This document shows positions 38,036 through 46,356 of a DNA stretch of 64,000 nucleotides, piece after piece. A program made the position numbers and the translations under genes. A model generated the notes under the pieces. The model did not search any database. It was not told the DNA's origin and was given only the letters and a program-made list of their open reading frames with translations. Position 1 is the first letter of the stretch; every line of letters begins with the position of its first letter. This stretch comes from Polynucleobacter sp. MWH-Jannik1A5 (GTDB lineage Bacteria; Pseudomonadota; Gammaproteobacteria; Burkholderiales; Burkholderiaceae): NCBI RefSeq assembly GCF_018881795.1, contig NZ_JACVPQ010000001.1, forward strand, positions 1,593,305 to 1,657,304, given 5' to 3'.

Positions 38036-38344
38036 ATGGCTGATCCAATGCGCGTTAGAGCTGCTGAGAACGGTGGAATTGTTGATGTAAAAATTTTGAT
38101 GAAACACGACATGGAATCTGGTCAGCGTAAAGACGCTTCCGGTAAAACAATTCCAGCATGGTTTATCAGCACAATTAATGTCAAAGCAAATGGCAAAGAT
38201 GTATTGAATGGTCAATTTGGTCCAGCGGTTTCTAAGGATCCATTCTTGAACTTTAAATACAAGGGCGCTAAGGGCGACAAGATTGTTGTGAGCTGGGTAG
38301 ATAGCAAGGGTGACAAGCGCACCGACGAAGCAACCGCTTCTTAA
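38036..38344 (+). CDS. soxZ: SoxZ, partner of SoxY
   Basis: 102 residues, no signal peptide; SoxZ is exported by riding with SoxY. Matches the SoxZ core (VDVKILMKHDMESGQRKD, then FGPAVSKDPFLNFKYKGAKG). Together SoxYZ is the periplasmic scaffold on which thiosulfate sulfur is bound and oxidised. Confidence 0.97.
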   Translation: MADPMRVRAAENGGIVDVKILMKHDMESGQRKDASGKTIPAWFISTINVKANGKDVLNGQFGPAVSKDPFLNFKYKGAKGDKIVVSWVDSKGDKRTDEATAS

Positions 38345-38396
38345 TTGCTCGTCTCCATAGATTTTTACTATCACCTGAGTTTTGAAAGGGTTGCAA

Positions 38397-39212
38397 ATGC
38401 AGCGTAAATTAACTTTAGGGCTGGCCTCTGGATTGTTGGCTACCTTATTAGCAGTGTCATCTTCAGTCTCTGCGCAAAAAAGTGCAACAGACGATATCGC
38501 TAAATATCGCGAGATGATTGCTGACGGCAACCCATCGGAGCTTTATGAAGCAGCTGGTGAAGATCTATGGAAAAAACCTGCAGGCCCTAAAAACGCTACT
38601 CTTGAGAAGTGTGATTTAGGTCTAGGGGCTGGTGTTGTGAAGGGCGCAGCAGCACAGTTGCCGCGCTACTTTAAAGATACAAATAAAGTGCAAGATCTCG
38701 AATCACGTTTGATGACTTGTATGCAAGTCCTTCAAGGTCGTGATCCGCAAGAAATGATTGATGCTCCATTCCAAAAAGGTCCTAAAAAGGATATGGAGGC
38801 GATTGTTGCTTATGTAGTCACTGCATCTAAAGGCGACAAAATTAAGGTGAGCACGAATCATCCAAAAGAAAAAGAAATGTATGAGCTCGGTAAGCGCGCA
38901 TTCTTCTTCCAGGGTGGCCCAATGGATTTCTCATGCGCATCTTGCCATGCTGAAAACGGTAAACGTATTCGTTTGCAAGATTTGCCTAACTTAACGGAGC
39001 AAAAAGGCGCCGCTATGGGTTGGGGTTACTGGCCAGCGTACCGTGTTTCTAGCGGTCAGTTCTGGACTATGCAACAGCGCTTGAACGATTGCTATCGTCA
39101 GCAGCGTTTCCCATTCCCAATTTATGGTTCAGATGTAACGATTGCTCTGTCTATGTATATGGCAAAGACCGCTAACGGCGGAACAGTTGAAACACCTGGA
39201 TTAAAGCGTTAA
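38397..39212 (+). CDS. soxA: SoxA, cytochrome c subunit of the SoxAX thiosulfate-binding enzyme
   Basis: 271 residues from the ATG at 38397, preceded by AAAGGG; an in-frame TTG at 38382 is less likely. Signal peptide cleaved near VSA. One heme motif CASCH (about residue 182) and the cysteine in NDCYRQQRFP, which in SoxA is a modified heme ligand at the active site. The N-terminal half keeps a cysteine pair (EKC, LMTC) but no heme motif, so this is the mono-heme type. SoxAX attaches thiosulfate to SoxY. Confidence 0.96.
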   Translation: MQRKLTLGLASGLLATLLAVSSSVSAQKSATDDIAKYREMIADGNPSELYEAAGEDLWKKPAGPKNATLEKCDLGLGAGVVKGAAAQLPRYFKDTNKVQDLESRLMTCMQVLQGRDPQEMIDAPFQKGPKKDMEAIVAYVVTASKGDKIKVSTNHPKEKEMYELGKRAFFFQGGPMDFSCASCHAENGKRIRLQDLPNLTEQKGAAMGWGYWPAYRVSSGQFWTMQQRLNDCYRQQRFPFPIYGSDVTIALSMYMAKTANGGTVETPGLKR

Positions 39213-39231
39213 GAGATAAGAGATAAAGATC

Positions 39232-39870
39232 ATGAAAAATACAAATATCAAAAAGCTCTTAACTATTACTGGATTTATTCTTGCTTCAAGCTTGCTACAA
39301 AACGTAGCTGTGGCTCAACAAAAGAATGATCCAAAGTTCAACAAAATGATGACCGATAGCTTTAAAGCTCAAGGTATTGCAGGCTTGGATCGTATCGATC
39401 AAGATGCAACCCAGAAGTTTTGTTCAGACCCTGTATTTGCAAATAGCAAGCAGGGCGAAAAGATGCGCGACAAGATTCAGAAAATCAATATGGACACCAT
39501 CAAGCAGCCTTCTGATGGCAAATATATTGGCGACTGGAAGAATGGCGAGAAGATTGCACAAAGTGGTCGTGGTGCAACCTGGACTGATAAGGCTGATACC
39601 GTAGTTGGTGGTGGTTGCTATAACTGTCACCAGATTGATCCTAAAGAAATTTCTTATGGAAACATCGGGCCATCATTAACCGGATACGGAAAGCTGCGTG
39701 GTTATTCACCTGAGGTGGTTACATACACTTGGAATCGTATTAATAATTCCAAAGCCTATAACGCATGTAGCAATATGCCGCGATTTGCGCACTTCAAGCT
39801 CTTAAATGAGCAGCAGATTCAGGATGTCATGGCTTTACTGCTTGATCCTGCCTCTCCAGTTAATCAATAA
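39232..39870 (+). CDS. soxX: SoxX, cytochrome c subunit of SoxAX
   Basis: 212 residues with a signal peptide (cleavage near AVAQQ). Single heme motif GGCYNCHQ at about residue 130 and a likely axial methionine in ACSNMPRFAHF. It accepts electrons released as SoxA joins thiosulfate to SoxY. It has an N-terminal extension before the heme domain relative to short SoxX forms. Confidence 0.95.
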   Translation: MKNTNIKKLLTITGFILASSLLQNVAVAQQKNDPKFNKMMTDSFKAQGIAGLDRIDQDATQKFCSDPVFANSKQGEKMRDKIQKINMDTIKQPSDGKYIGDWKNGEKIAQSGRGATWTDKADTVVGGGCYNCHQIDPKEISYGNIGPSLTGYGKLRGYSPEVVTYTWNRINNSKAYNACSNMPRFAHFKLLNEQQIQDVMALLLDPASPVNQ

Positions 39871-39880
39871 CGAATCAAAG

Positions 39881-39902
39881 AACAGGCCGACAGGCCTGTT
39901 TT
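39881..39902 (+). terminator. Hairpin between soxX and soxB
   Basis: Eight-base arms AACAGGCC and GGCCTGTT around GACA, then TT-C-TT. The short tail suggests partial termination, reducing soxB relative to soxAX, or mRNA stabilisation. Confidence 0.65.
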
Positions 39903-39919
39903 CTTAAGGGAATACTTAT

Positions 39920-41650
39920 ATGTCATTAAATCGTCGCGACTTTCTGCAGGCTTTGGCTATTGCATCAGCAGGCGGATTGAGCTTGCAGTCCAATTTCGTG
40001 AATGCTCAGAGCACCGCACAGAAATACTATGATTTGCCTAAATTCGGCAATGTCCACTTCTTGCATTTCACAGACTGTCATGCGCAGCTATTACCAATCT
40101 ACTTCCGCGAGCCTAATGTCAACTTAGGTATTGGCGCACAAGAGGGCAAGACTCCGCATTTGGTCGGAGAATACTTCCTAAAAGCAAATGGTATTCCTGC
40201 TGGAACACGCGATGCCCATGCATTCACTTACTTGGATTACGTTGCTGCAGCCCAGAACTACGGCAAGATGGGTGGCTTCGCCCATATGGCTACATTGGTT
40301 AAGCAAATGAAAGCAAATCGTCCAGGCGCTTTATTGCTTGATGGTGGCGATACATGGCAGGGTTCCGGTACGGCTCTTTGGACCAATGGTCAAGATATGG
40401 TCGATGCTGCCCTTGCGCTGGGTGTGGATGTAATGACACCTCACTGGGAGATGACTTTAGGTGAGAAGCGCGTGATGGAAATCGTGAATGGCGATTTCAA
40501 AGGCAAAGTCAATTTTGTTGCGCAAAATATTAAAACAGCCGACTTTGGTGATTCAGTATTTAATCCGTATGTCATGAAAGTGCAGAACGGTATTCAGGTA
40601 GCCATTATTGGTCAGGCCTTCCCGTATACACCAATTGCTAACCCACGTTACTTCACGCCAGATTGGACTTTTGGTATTCAAGAAGAAAACCTCCAGAAGA
40701 CCATTAATGAAGTGAAGTCCAAGGGTGCCAAGGTTGTGATTCTGCTCTCCCATAATGGTATGGATGTGGATTTGAAGATGGCTTCTCGCGTAAGCGGTCT
40801 AGATGCCATTATGGGCGGACATACGCACGATGGTGTTCCTATTCCTGTCAAGGTTAAGAATTCCGGTGGTGTCACTCTAGTTACCAATGCTGGATCTAAT
40901 AGCAAGTTTTTGGGTGTGCTCGATTTTGATGTGAAGGGCGGTAAGGCAGTTGATTTCCGCTACAAGCTCTTCCCAATATTCTCGAACATGATTCCAGCCG
41001 ATCCAGCAATGAGCAAGTTGATTACCAAAATTAGAGCGCCGTTCGAAGCTAAGCTCAATGAAAAATTAGCCACAACTGAAGGTCTCTTGTATCGTCGTGG
41101 CAACTTCAATGGTAGCTTTGATCAATTGATCTTAGATGGCCTCATGGCACAGAAGAATGCCGAAATTGCTTTCTCACCAGGCTTCCGCTGGGGAACCAGT
41201 CTATTGCCAGGCCAAGCAATCACTCGCGAGAACCTATTGGATCAAACGGCGATTACTTATCCGTACACCACGGTTACCAATATGTCGGGTGAAATGATTA
41301 AGACGATATTGGAAGACGTTGCTGATAACTTATTTAACCCAGATCCGTATTATCAACAAGGTGGTGACATGGTTCGCGTTGGTGGCATGCAATACACCAT
41401 TGACCCTGCGCAAACAGCTGGTAAGCGTATTACAGATATGCGCTTAAACGGCAAGCCAATTGAGGCAAGCAAGACTTATAAAGTTGCAGGCTGGGCACCC
41501 GTTAGCGAAGAAGCCAAGAATGCTGGCGGCGAGCCAATCTGGGATGTGATTGAGCGTCACCTGCGTGATGTTAAGGTGGTTAAAGCAGTCAAGCTCAATG
41601 AGCCAATCATTAAGGGCGTTGCAAACAATCCTGGCATGGTTTCGATCTAA
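39920..41650 (+). CDS. soxB: SoxB, thiosulfohydrolase
   Basis: 576 residues with a twin-arginine signal (NRRDFLQALAIASAGG). Metallophosphoesterase fold with di-manganese ligands in LHFTDCHAQLLP, LLDGGDTWQGSGTALWTNGQD and GGHTHDGVP, plus a 5'-nucleotidase-type C-terminal domain. Hydrolyses sulfate from SoxY-bound sulfur intermediates. Normal length. Confidence 0.97.
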   Translation: MSLNRRDFLQALAIASAGGLSLQSNFVNAQSTAQKYYDLPKFGNVHFLHFTDCHAQLLPIYFREPNVNLGIGAQEGKTPHLVGEYFLKANGIPAGTRDAHAFTYLDYVAAAQNYGKMGGFAHMATLVKQMKANRPGALLLDGGDTWQGSGTALWTNGQDMVDAALALGVDVMTPHWEMTLGEKRVMEIVNGDFKGKVNFVAQNIKTADFGDSVFNPYVMKVQNGIQVAIIGQAFPYTPIANPRYFTPDWTFGIQEENLQKTINEVKSKGAKVVILLSHNGMDVDLKMASRVSGLDAIMGGHTHDGVPIPVKVKNSGGVTLVTNAGSNSKFLGVLDFDVKGGKAVDFRYKLFPIFSNMIPADPAMSKLITKIRAPFEAKLNEKLATTEGLLYRRGNFNGSFDQLILDGLMAQKNAEIAFSPGFRWGTSLLPGQAITRENLLDQTAITYPYTTVTNMSGEMIKTILEDVADNLFNPDPYYQQGGDMVRVGGMQYTIDPAQTAGKRITDMRLNGKPIEASKTYKVAGWAPVSEEAKNAGGEPIWDVIERHLRDVKVVKAVKLNEPIIKGVANNPGMVSI

Positions 41651-41670
41651 TTTAAGTCATAGGACGTGAA

Positions 41671-42108
41671 ATGAAAAAACTACTTTCCATCATTGCCGTT
41701 TTGACTTTTTCGATTGGTTTTGGTTCTTTGGTTTCAGCTCAATCTACGGGTAATACAAAAGTGGTTTACCACATTGATGATGCTGAGACCCAAGGTCTAA
41801 AAGGTCTGCGCAATATCCGTAATCATTTAGACGTAGCGCCTCAAACTACCATTATTGTGGTGACCCATGCCAATGGCGTGGACATCATGATGGAGGGGGC
41901 GAAAGATAAGAAGAACAATGTGGAATACGCACCTTTAGTTGGTGCTTTAAAGTCTCGCGGTGTGAAGTTTGAGGTTTGCGAGATTACGCTCAAGAATCGT
42001 AACTTGAAAAAAGACCAGTTCACTTTAGATGCTGATTTCACGCCATCGGGTGTAGTTCGTGTTGCCGATTTGCAATATAAAGATGGTTTTGCTTACATCA
42101 AGCCTTAA
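41671..42108 (+). CDS. Secreted DsrE/DsrF-like protein
   Basis: 145 residues with a Sec signal peptide (cleavage near VSA). The mature part has the DsrE fold pattern (VVYHIDDAETQGLKGLRNI, TTIIVVTHANGVD, LKSRGVKFEVCEITL) with one cysteine in EVCEI. Cytoplasmic DsrE proteins are sulfur carriers; periplasmic versions near sox genes are known but poorly characterised. Twenty bases after soxB, so part of the sox operon. Confidence 0.88.
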   Translation: MKKLLSIIAVLTFSIGFGSLVSAQSTGNTKVVYHIDDAETQGLKGLRNIRNHLDVAPQTTIIVVTHANGVDIMMEGAKDKKNNVEYAPLVGALKSRGVKFEVCEITLKNRNLKKDQFTLDADFTPSGVVRVADLQYKDGFAYIKP

Positions 42109-42118
42109 ACAGTCTTAT

Positions 42119-43072
42119 ATGAATTGCTTCAAAAGTCTTGCGGGGATCCTGATGGGATCCCTTATCTTTTTGGGTTCAGCTTTTGGTCAGGTCAAGTCTA
42201 GCGATACGATTCAGCTAAAGCCAATACAGGTAGCGCCACACACCTATTTTGTACAAGGCTTTCCGGAAATGGGAAGCAGCGCTAATCAAAACTTTATTTC
42301 TAATGCTGGCTTTGTTGTTACGCCAGGTGGAGTAGTTGTTGTTGACGCCTTAGGCTCGCCGATTCTTGCACAAAAGCTCATTGCTGAAATCAAGAAAATT
42401 ACCCCACAGAAAATAGTCGCTGTAATTGTTAGTCACTATCACGCAGACCATGTTTACGGGTTGCAAGAATTTAAAAAGATTGGTGCCAAGATCTATGCGC
42501 AAGGTGAGGGTAGAAACTACCTCTCTTCTGAAACCGCTAAGCAACGCTTGATAGCTTCAAGAATCGATTTCGCTCCTTGGATTAATGCAAATACCAAATT
42601 AATCTCTGCGGATGTATGGGTGGATCAAAAAACAAAGTTGACCGTTGGTGGGGTGGACTTCTTCGTAAGTAGAGTTGGACCTGCGCATGCTCCTGAAGAT
42701 CTCATGGTGTATGTGCCCTCTGAAAAGGTACTGTTTGCTGGTGATCTTGTATTCAGGGGTCGCATTCCGTTTGTTGGAAACGCTGATAGCAAAGGGTGGC
42801 TGATTGCTCTAGATGAGATTGAAAAACTTAACCCTAATATTGTGATCCCAGGACACGGCAATTACTCGGTTAAACCGGCTGAAGATATCGCCTTCACCAG
42901 GAATTACCTCAAGTATTTGCGTGAGTCCATGTCTGAAGCCGCCATTAACCTAGATCCTTTCGAGGATGCCTATAAACAGGCTGATTGGTCTGAATACGAG
43001 GGGATGCCGCTGTTTAGGGCTGCTAACCGCATGAATGCCTATAACGTCTATCTGTCGATCCAGGCTGAGTAA
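42119..43072 (+). CDS. Secreted metallo-beta-lactamase-fold protein (SoxH-like)
   Basis: 317 residues from the ATG at 42119; the upstream extension overlaps the DsrE gene. N-terminal hydrophobic signal (LAGILMGSLIFLGSAFG). Zinc motif VSHYHADHVYG, further ligands in GPAHAPEDLMVY, LFAGDLVF and IPGHGNYS complete a di-zinc site. It resembles SoxH and the metallohydrolases of quinoprotein relay systems; SoxH is not essential for thiosulfate oxidation where tested. The exact substrate is unknown. Confidence 0.85.
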   Translation: MNCFKSLAGILMGSLIFLGSAFGQVKSSDTIQLKPIQVAPHTYFVQGFPEMGSSANQNFISNAGFVVTPGGVVVVDALGSPILAQKLIAEIKKITPQKIVAVIVSHYHADHVYGLQEFKKIGAKIYAQGEGRNYLSSETAKQRLIASRIDFAPWINANTKLISADVWVDQKTKLTVGGVDFFVSRVGPAHAPEDLMVYVPSEKVLFAGDLVFRGRIPFVGNADSKGWLIALDEIEKLNPNIVIPGHGNYSVKPAEDIAFTRNYLKYLRESMSEAAINLDPFEDAYKQADWSEYEGMPLFRAANRMNAYNVYLSIQAE

Positions 43073-43143
43073 GACAAGCAACTAAGGCAAATTCAGCCAT
43101 TGGGCCTTAAAATAGAGGATTAATGCTAAATCCTTGATTTGTA

Positions 43144-43461
43144 ATGAAAATGACTTTTCTCCGATCTATCTCAGCAATCGCATTCAGTGCGCTTATTAGC
43201 ACTCCAGCGCTTGCCGCTCCAGATTTGGCTAATGGCAAGACCATTGACCAGCAAAAGTGCTATGCCTGTCATGCCAAGAAAACCGGCTTTGGTAATGGCG
43301 ACATGATTTATACCCGCTCTGATAGCAAGGTGAAGTCGCTGGCTGACTTGAAAAAGATGGTTGGCTTATGCAATACCAAACTACGGCTTGATCTGTTCCC
43401 CGAGGATGAAGCGGATGTCACCGCTTTTCTCAATAAACAGTTTTACAAATTTAAACCTTAA
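43144..43461 (+). CDS. Small secreted c-type cytochrome
   Basis: 105 residues with a signal peptide (cleavage after ALA). One heme motif KCYACHAKKTGFG at about residue 40 and a later cysteine (GLCNTKL). Possible electron acceptor for SoxCD or SoxAX. It follows the SoxH-like gene by 71 bases and precedes the full-length YeeE gene by 21. Confidence 0.85.
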   Translation: MKMTFLRSISAIAFSALISTPALAAPDLANGKTIDQQKCYACHAKKTGFGNGDMIYTRSDSKVKSLADLKKMVGLCNTKLRLDLFPEDEADVTAFLNKQFYKFKP

Positions 43462-43482
43462 TTTTTTCAAGATTTGATCGCT

Positions 43483-44604
43483 ATGGATGTTGTAGATATT
43501 AGTTCTTTAAGCAAGTCTGTTCTCTGGGCTACTTTTGCCATCACCTTTTTTCTGGGCGCTGTTATGCAGAAGACTGGGTTTTGCAGCATGGGCGCAGTTT
43601 CTGACATTTTCATCATGTCTAGCTGGGGTCGTTTAAAACAATGGTTCTTAGCTATCGGTGTTGCCATTATTGGTTTTACCTTGATGTCTTACTTTGGCTT
43701 GATTGATCCGCTCAAAAGTTTTTATACCGGCAATAAATTTTTATGGCTTTCCACAATCGTTGGAAGCGTTTTATTTGGCTTGGGTATGGTTTTAGCGTCA
43801 GGGTGCGGCAGCAAAACCTTGATCCGTATCGGTGGCGGCAACTTAAAGTCCATCGTAGTGTTTATGGTCCTCGGATTGACGGCCTATATGACCATGCGCG
43901 GTTTCTTGGGTGTGGTACGCATCAATACCTTGGATACATTCTTTATCGCCTTTAATACCCCACAAGATTTACCTAGTCTTTTAAGTGCGCCTCTTGGCAT
44001 TGCGCGTCCTCAACTTCATCTGGCTCTAGGCTTGATCATTGGTGCAGCATTCATTGCTTATGCCTTAGCTAGCAAAGCATTTTGGACTGCTGAAAATCTA
44101 TTTGCAGGTATCGCTGTTGGGTTGGCAATCTGTGCGGTATGGTGGGTATCAGGTAACTTGGGATATGTGGCCGAAGATCCAAACACCCTAGAAGAAGTAT
44201 TTTTGGTAACGAATTCAGGTCGCATGGAAAGCCTTTCGTTTGTTGCACCTTATGCCTATTCCTTGGATTGGTTGATGATGTATAGCGATACATCCAAAGT
44301 AATCACAGTGGGTATTGCAGCTGTTGTAGGAATGATTTTGGGTTCTACTGCAGTATCAATTGCAACCAAATCATTTCGTTGGGAATCCTTTCGTAATACT
44401 GAAGATACCGCCAACCATTTAGTCGGCGCTGCACTGATGGGCTTTGGTGGTGTGACTGCCTTAGGCTGTACAGTAGGGCAGGGCTTGAGCGGTATCTCCA
44501 CTCTTGCCATTGGTTCATTGCTGGCTTTGCCTGGATTTATCTTTGGAGCTTATATAGGTTTACGTTATTTACAAATTCGCCTTGCTCCTAACCCTTGCAG
44601 TTAA
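43483..44604 (+). CDS. Full-length YeeE/YedE-type sulfur transporter
   Basis: 373 residues from the ATG at 43483. About nine to eleven membrane helices in two repeats. Cysteine motifs KTGFCSMGAVSD, VLASGCGSKTLIRIGGG and LGCTVGQGLSG correspond to the conserved cysteines of the TsuA thiosulfate channel. This is the fused, stand-alone form, in contrast to the two split pairs in the same island. Likely imports thiosulfate or exports a sulfur compound; direction cannot be told. Confidence 0.88.
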   Translation: MDVVDISSLSKSVLWATFAITFFLGAVMQKTGFCSMGAVSDIFIMSSWGRLKQWFLAIGVAIIGFTLMSYFGLIDPLKSFYTGNKFLWLSTIVGSVLFGLGMVLASGCGSKTLIRIGGGNLKSIVVFMVLGLTAYMTMRGFLGVVRINTLDTFFIAFNTPQDLPSLLSAPLGIARPQLHLALGLIIGAAFIAYALASKAFWTAENLFAGIAVGLAICAVWWVSGNLGYVAEDPNTLEEVFLVTNSGRMESLSFVAPYAYSLDWLMMYSDTSKVITVGIAAVVGMILGSTAVSIATKSFRWESFRNTEDTANHLVGAALMGFGGVTALGCTVGQGLSGISTLAIGSLLALPGFIFGAYIGLRYLQIRLAPNPCS

Positions 44605-44623
44605 TTTTAAATACGGCTGAATA

Positions 44624-45061
44624 ATGCAAATTGATTGGATGTCTTTTACCCCCATTCCTTCCTTATTAGGCGGGATGATTCTTGGGGTTGCTGCAGCCTT
44701 GTATGTTTTATTGCATGGTCGTATTTTGGGTATCAGCGGAATTGTTTCTGGTTTGCTGCATCCTAAATTGACTGATTCAGCATGGCGTGTTGCTCTGGTG
44801 CTGGGTTTGGTAACCGCACCTTTTCTGGCGGCGTTATTTTTTGGCATATTCCCGGTAGTGGAAATTGAAGCGGATTGGATTGCGATTGTGATTGCTGGTC
44901 TTCTAGTAGGCTTTGGTGCTCAATATGGTTCAGGCTGTACTAGTGGTCATGGTATTTGTGGCCTTTCACGTTTATCGCCACGTTCATTAGTTGCCACGCT
45001 CTCTTTTATGGGTGCAGGATTTATCACTGTTTACGTGCTGCGTCACTTGATTGGAGTTTGA
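44624..45061 (+). CDS. YeeE/YedE half transporter (GCTSG type)
   Basis: 145 residues, about four helices, motif GSGCTSGHGICGLSRLSPRS, the first-half signature of split YeeE transporters. Nineteen bases after the full-length YeeE gene; its TGA stop is one base before the next gene's ATG. Confidence 0.88.
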   Translation: MQIDWMSFTPIPSLLGGMILGVAAALYVLLHGRILGISGIVSGLLHPKLTDSAWRVALVLGLVTAPFLAALFFGIFPVVEIEADWIAIVIAGLLVGFGAQYGSGCTSGHGICGLSRLSPRSLVATLSFMGAGFITVYVLRHLIGV

Positions 45062-45062
45062 G

Positions 45063-45506
45063 ATGAGAAAACATTTCAGCCTCTTGGGTCAGTATGCAAT
45101 TGGTGTGCTTTTTGGCTGGGGTTTGATTATCTCCGGCATGAGCAATCCACAGAAGATCTTGGGATTTTTGGATTTAGCTGGTAACTGGGATCCATCATTA
45201 ATGTTCGTGATGATGGGTGCTGTCATCGTAGGTCTCGGCGGGTTCTATGTTGTTAGTAAAAGAACTGAAGCTTTTTTTGGTGGGGCACTGCATATTCCTA
45301 CACGTAGAGACATCACTAAGCCATTAATTATTGGTAGTTTGATTTTTGGCGCTGGCTGGGGAATTGCTGGTTTCTGTCCTGGCCCAGCATTGGTTGCTCT
45401 AGGCGCAGGTCATCTGAAAGCCTTGGTGTTTGTGGTTGCCATGCTCGCTGGCATGGAGATTTGCGAACGTTTCTTTACAGCCCATAAGAGCAAGCCAAGC
45501 CTCTGA
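45063..45506 (+). CDS. YeeE/YedE half transporter (DUF6691/CPG type)
   Basis: 147 residues from the ATG at 45063, chosen because GGAG lies six bases upstream within the end of the preceding gene. About four helices; second-half motif GFCPGPALVALG and the opening YAIGVLFGWGLIISGMSNP match the split-partner family. Forms a heteromeric transporter with the preceding gene by inference. Confidence 0.87.
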   Translation: MRKHFSLLGQYAIGVLFGWGLIISGMSNPQKILGFLDLAGNWDPSLMFVMMGAVIVGLGGFYVVSKRTEAFFGGALHIPTRRDITKPLIIGSLIFGAGWGIAGFCPGPALVALGAGHLKALVFVVAMLAGMEICERFFTAHKSKPSL

Positions 45507-45563
45507 GTCAACCCTGATTTAAAATCAACCCTATTGCATAATTAATTGAATGTAGAGGGTTTC

Positions 45564-45908
45564 ATGAGTCTTCCTATTTCTTGCCATAACGCTCAGTTTG
45601 GCACTCTCGGTCAGATCGACCCAAGCCATTTGGCTGAAATAGCCAAGCAAGGCTACAAGAGCGTGATTAATAACCGTCCTGATGGTGAGGGTGGCCCAAG
45701 CCAGCCTTTGAATGCTGCGATTCAAGCTGAAGCAGAAAAGCTCGGCTTAAATTACGTTTACTTGCCAGTAGTGCCTGGCGCATTTACTCAAGCTCAAGTA
45801 CAAGAGATGGCTCGTCTCTTAAAAACTTTGCCTGGACCCGTTCTAGCGTTTTGTCGTTCTGGCGCACGTTCAACGAATTTGTACCAACTTGCTTTGCAAC
45901 TTGGTTAA
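45564..45908 (+). CDS. DUF442/TIGR01244 sulfurtransferase-like protein (Blh type)
   Basis: 114 residues from the ATG at 45564, preceded by GAGGG. A phosphatase-like fold with the loop FCRSGARSTNLYQ (Cys-x5-Arg type). This domain forms the N-terminus of Blh, the persulfide dioxygenase fusion regulated by BigR, and stands alone in many sulfur loci. Likely transfers or reduces sulfane sulfur in the cytoplasm. Confidence 0.87.
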   Translation: MSLPISCHNAQFGTLGQIDPSHLAEIAKQGYKSVINNRPDGEGGPSQPLNAAIQAEAEKLGLNYVYLPVVPGAFTQAQVQEMARLLKTLPGPVLAFCRSGARSTNLYQLALQLG

Positions 45909-45930
45909 TCTAAAGAGCACTCGCTAAACC

Positions 45931-46350
45931 ATGCGCATCACTATTCCCGAAGAACGAAAGTTAGTGCATGAAATGATCATGCCTATTCGTTGGGGTGACA
46001 TGGATGCATATGGACATGTCAACAACACCGTGTACTTTCGTTACATGGAACAGGCCCGTTGCGAATGGATTACTGCTATGGGTTACGAGGTTGCCCCTGG
46101 TCGTGAATCCATGTTGATGCTCAATGGTTTTTGTAATTTCTATCAACAACTCTCTTTCCCGGGTGAGTTGATATTAAAGACCTCCATTGGCGCCATCGGC
46201 AGAACCAGTTTGGATGTCTATACCAGCATGGCTTTAACTACATCGCCTGAAGTCGAAGCAGCTATTGGCGGCGCCACTATGGTATGGGTAGACCTCACGA
46301 CTAATAAGTCTGCCCCTTGGCCTGAGCATATTTTGCAAAAGTTGCGCTAG
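45931..46350 (+). CDS. Hotdog-fold acyl-CoA thioesterase
   Basis: 139 residues. WGDMDAYGHVNNTVYFRYMEQAR carries the catalytic aspartate of the 4-hydroxybenzoyl-CoA thioesterase/YbgC group. Physiological acyl-CoA unknown. It is 22 bases after the DUF442 gene and six before mnmH; the sulfur theme probably ends here. Confidence 0.88.
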   Translation: MRITIPEERKLVHEMIMPIRWGDMDAYGHVNNTVYFRYMEQARCEWITAMGYEVAPGRESMLMLNGFCNFYQQLSFPGELILKTSIGAIGRTSLDVYTSMALTTSPEVEAAIGGATMVWVDLTTNKSAPWPEHILQKLR

Positions 46351-46356
46351 TCTATC

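Noticed and set aside
26786..46356. Sulfur island as a recently acquired mobile element
   Set aside because: No integrase, transposase, tRNA junction or flanking repeat was seen, and codon and base usage look like the rest of the window; gain long ago remains possible but is not shown.
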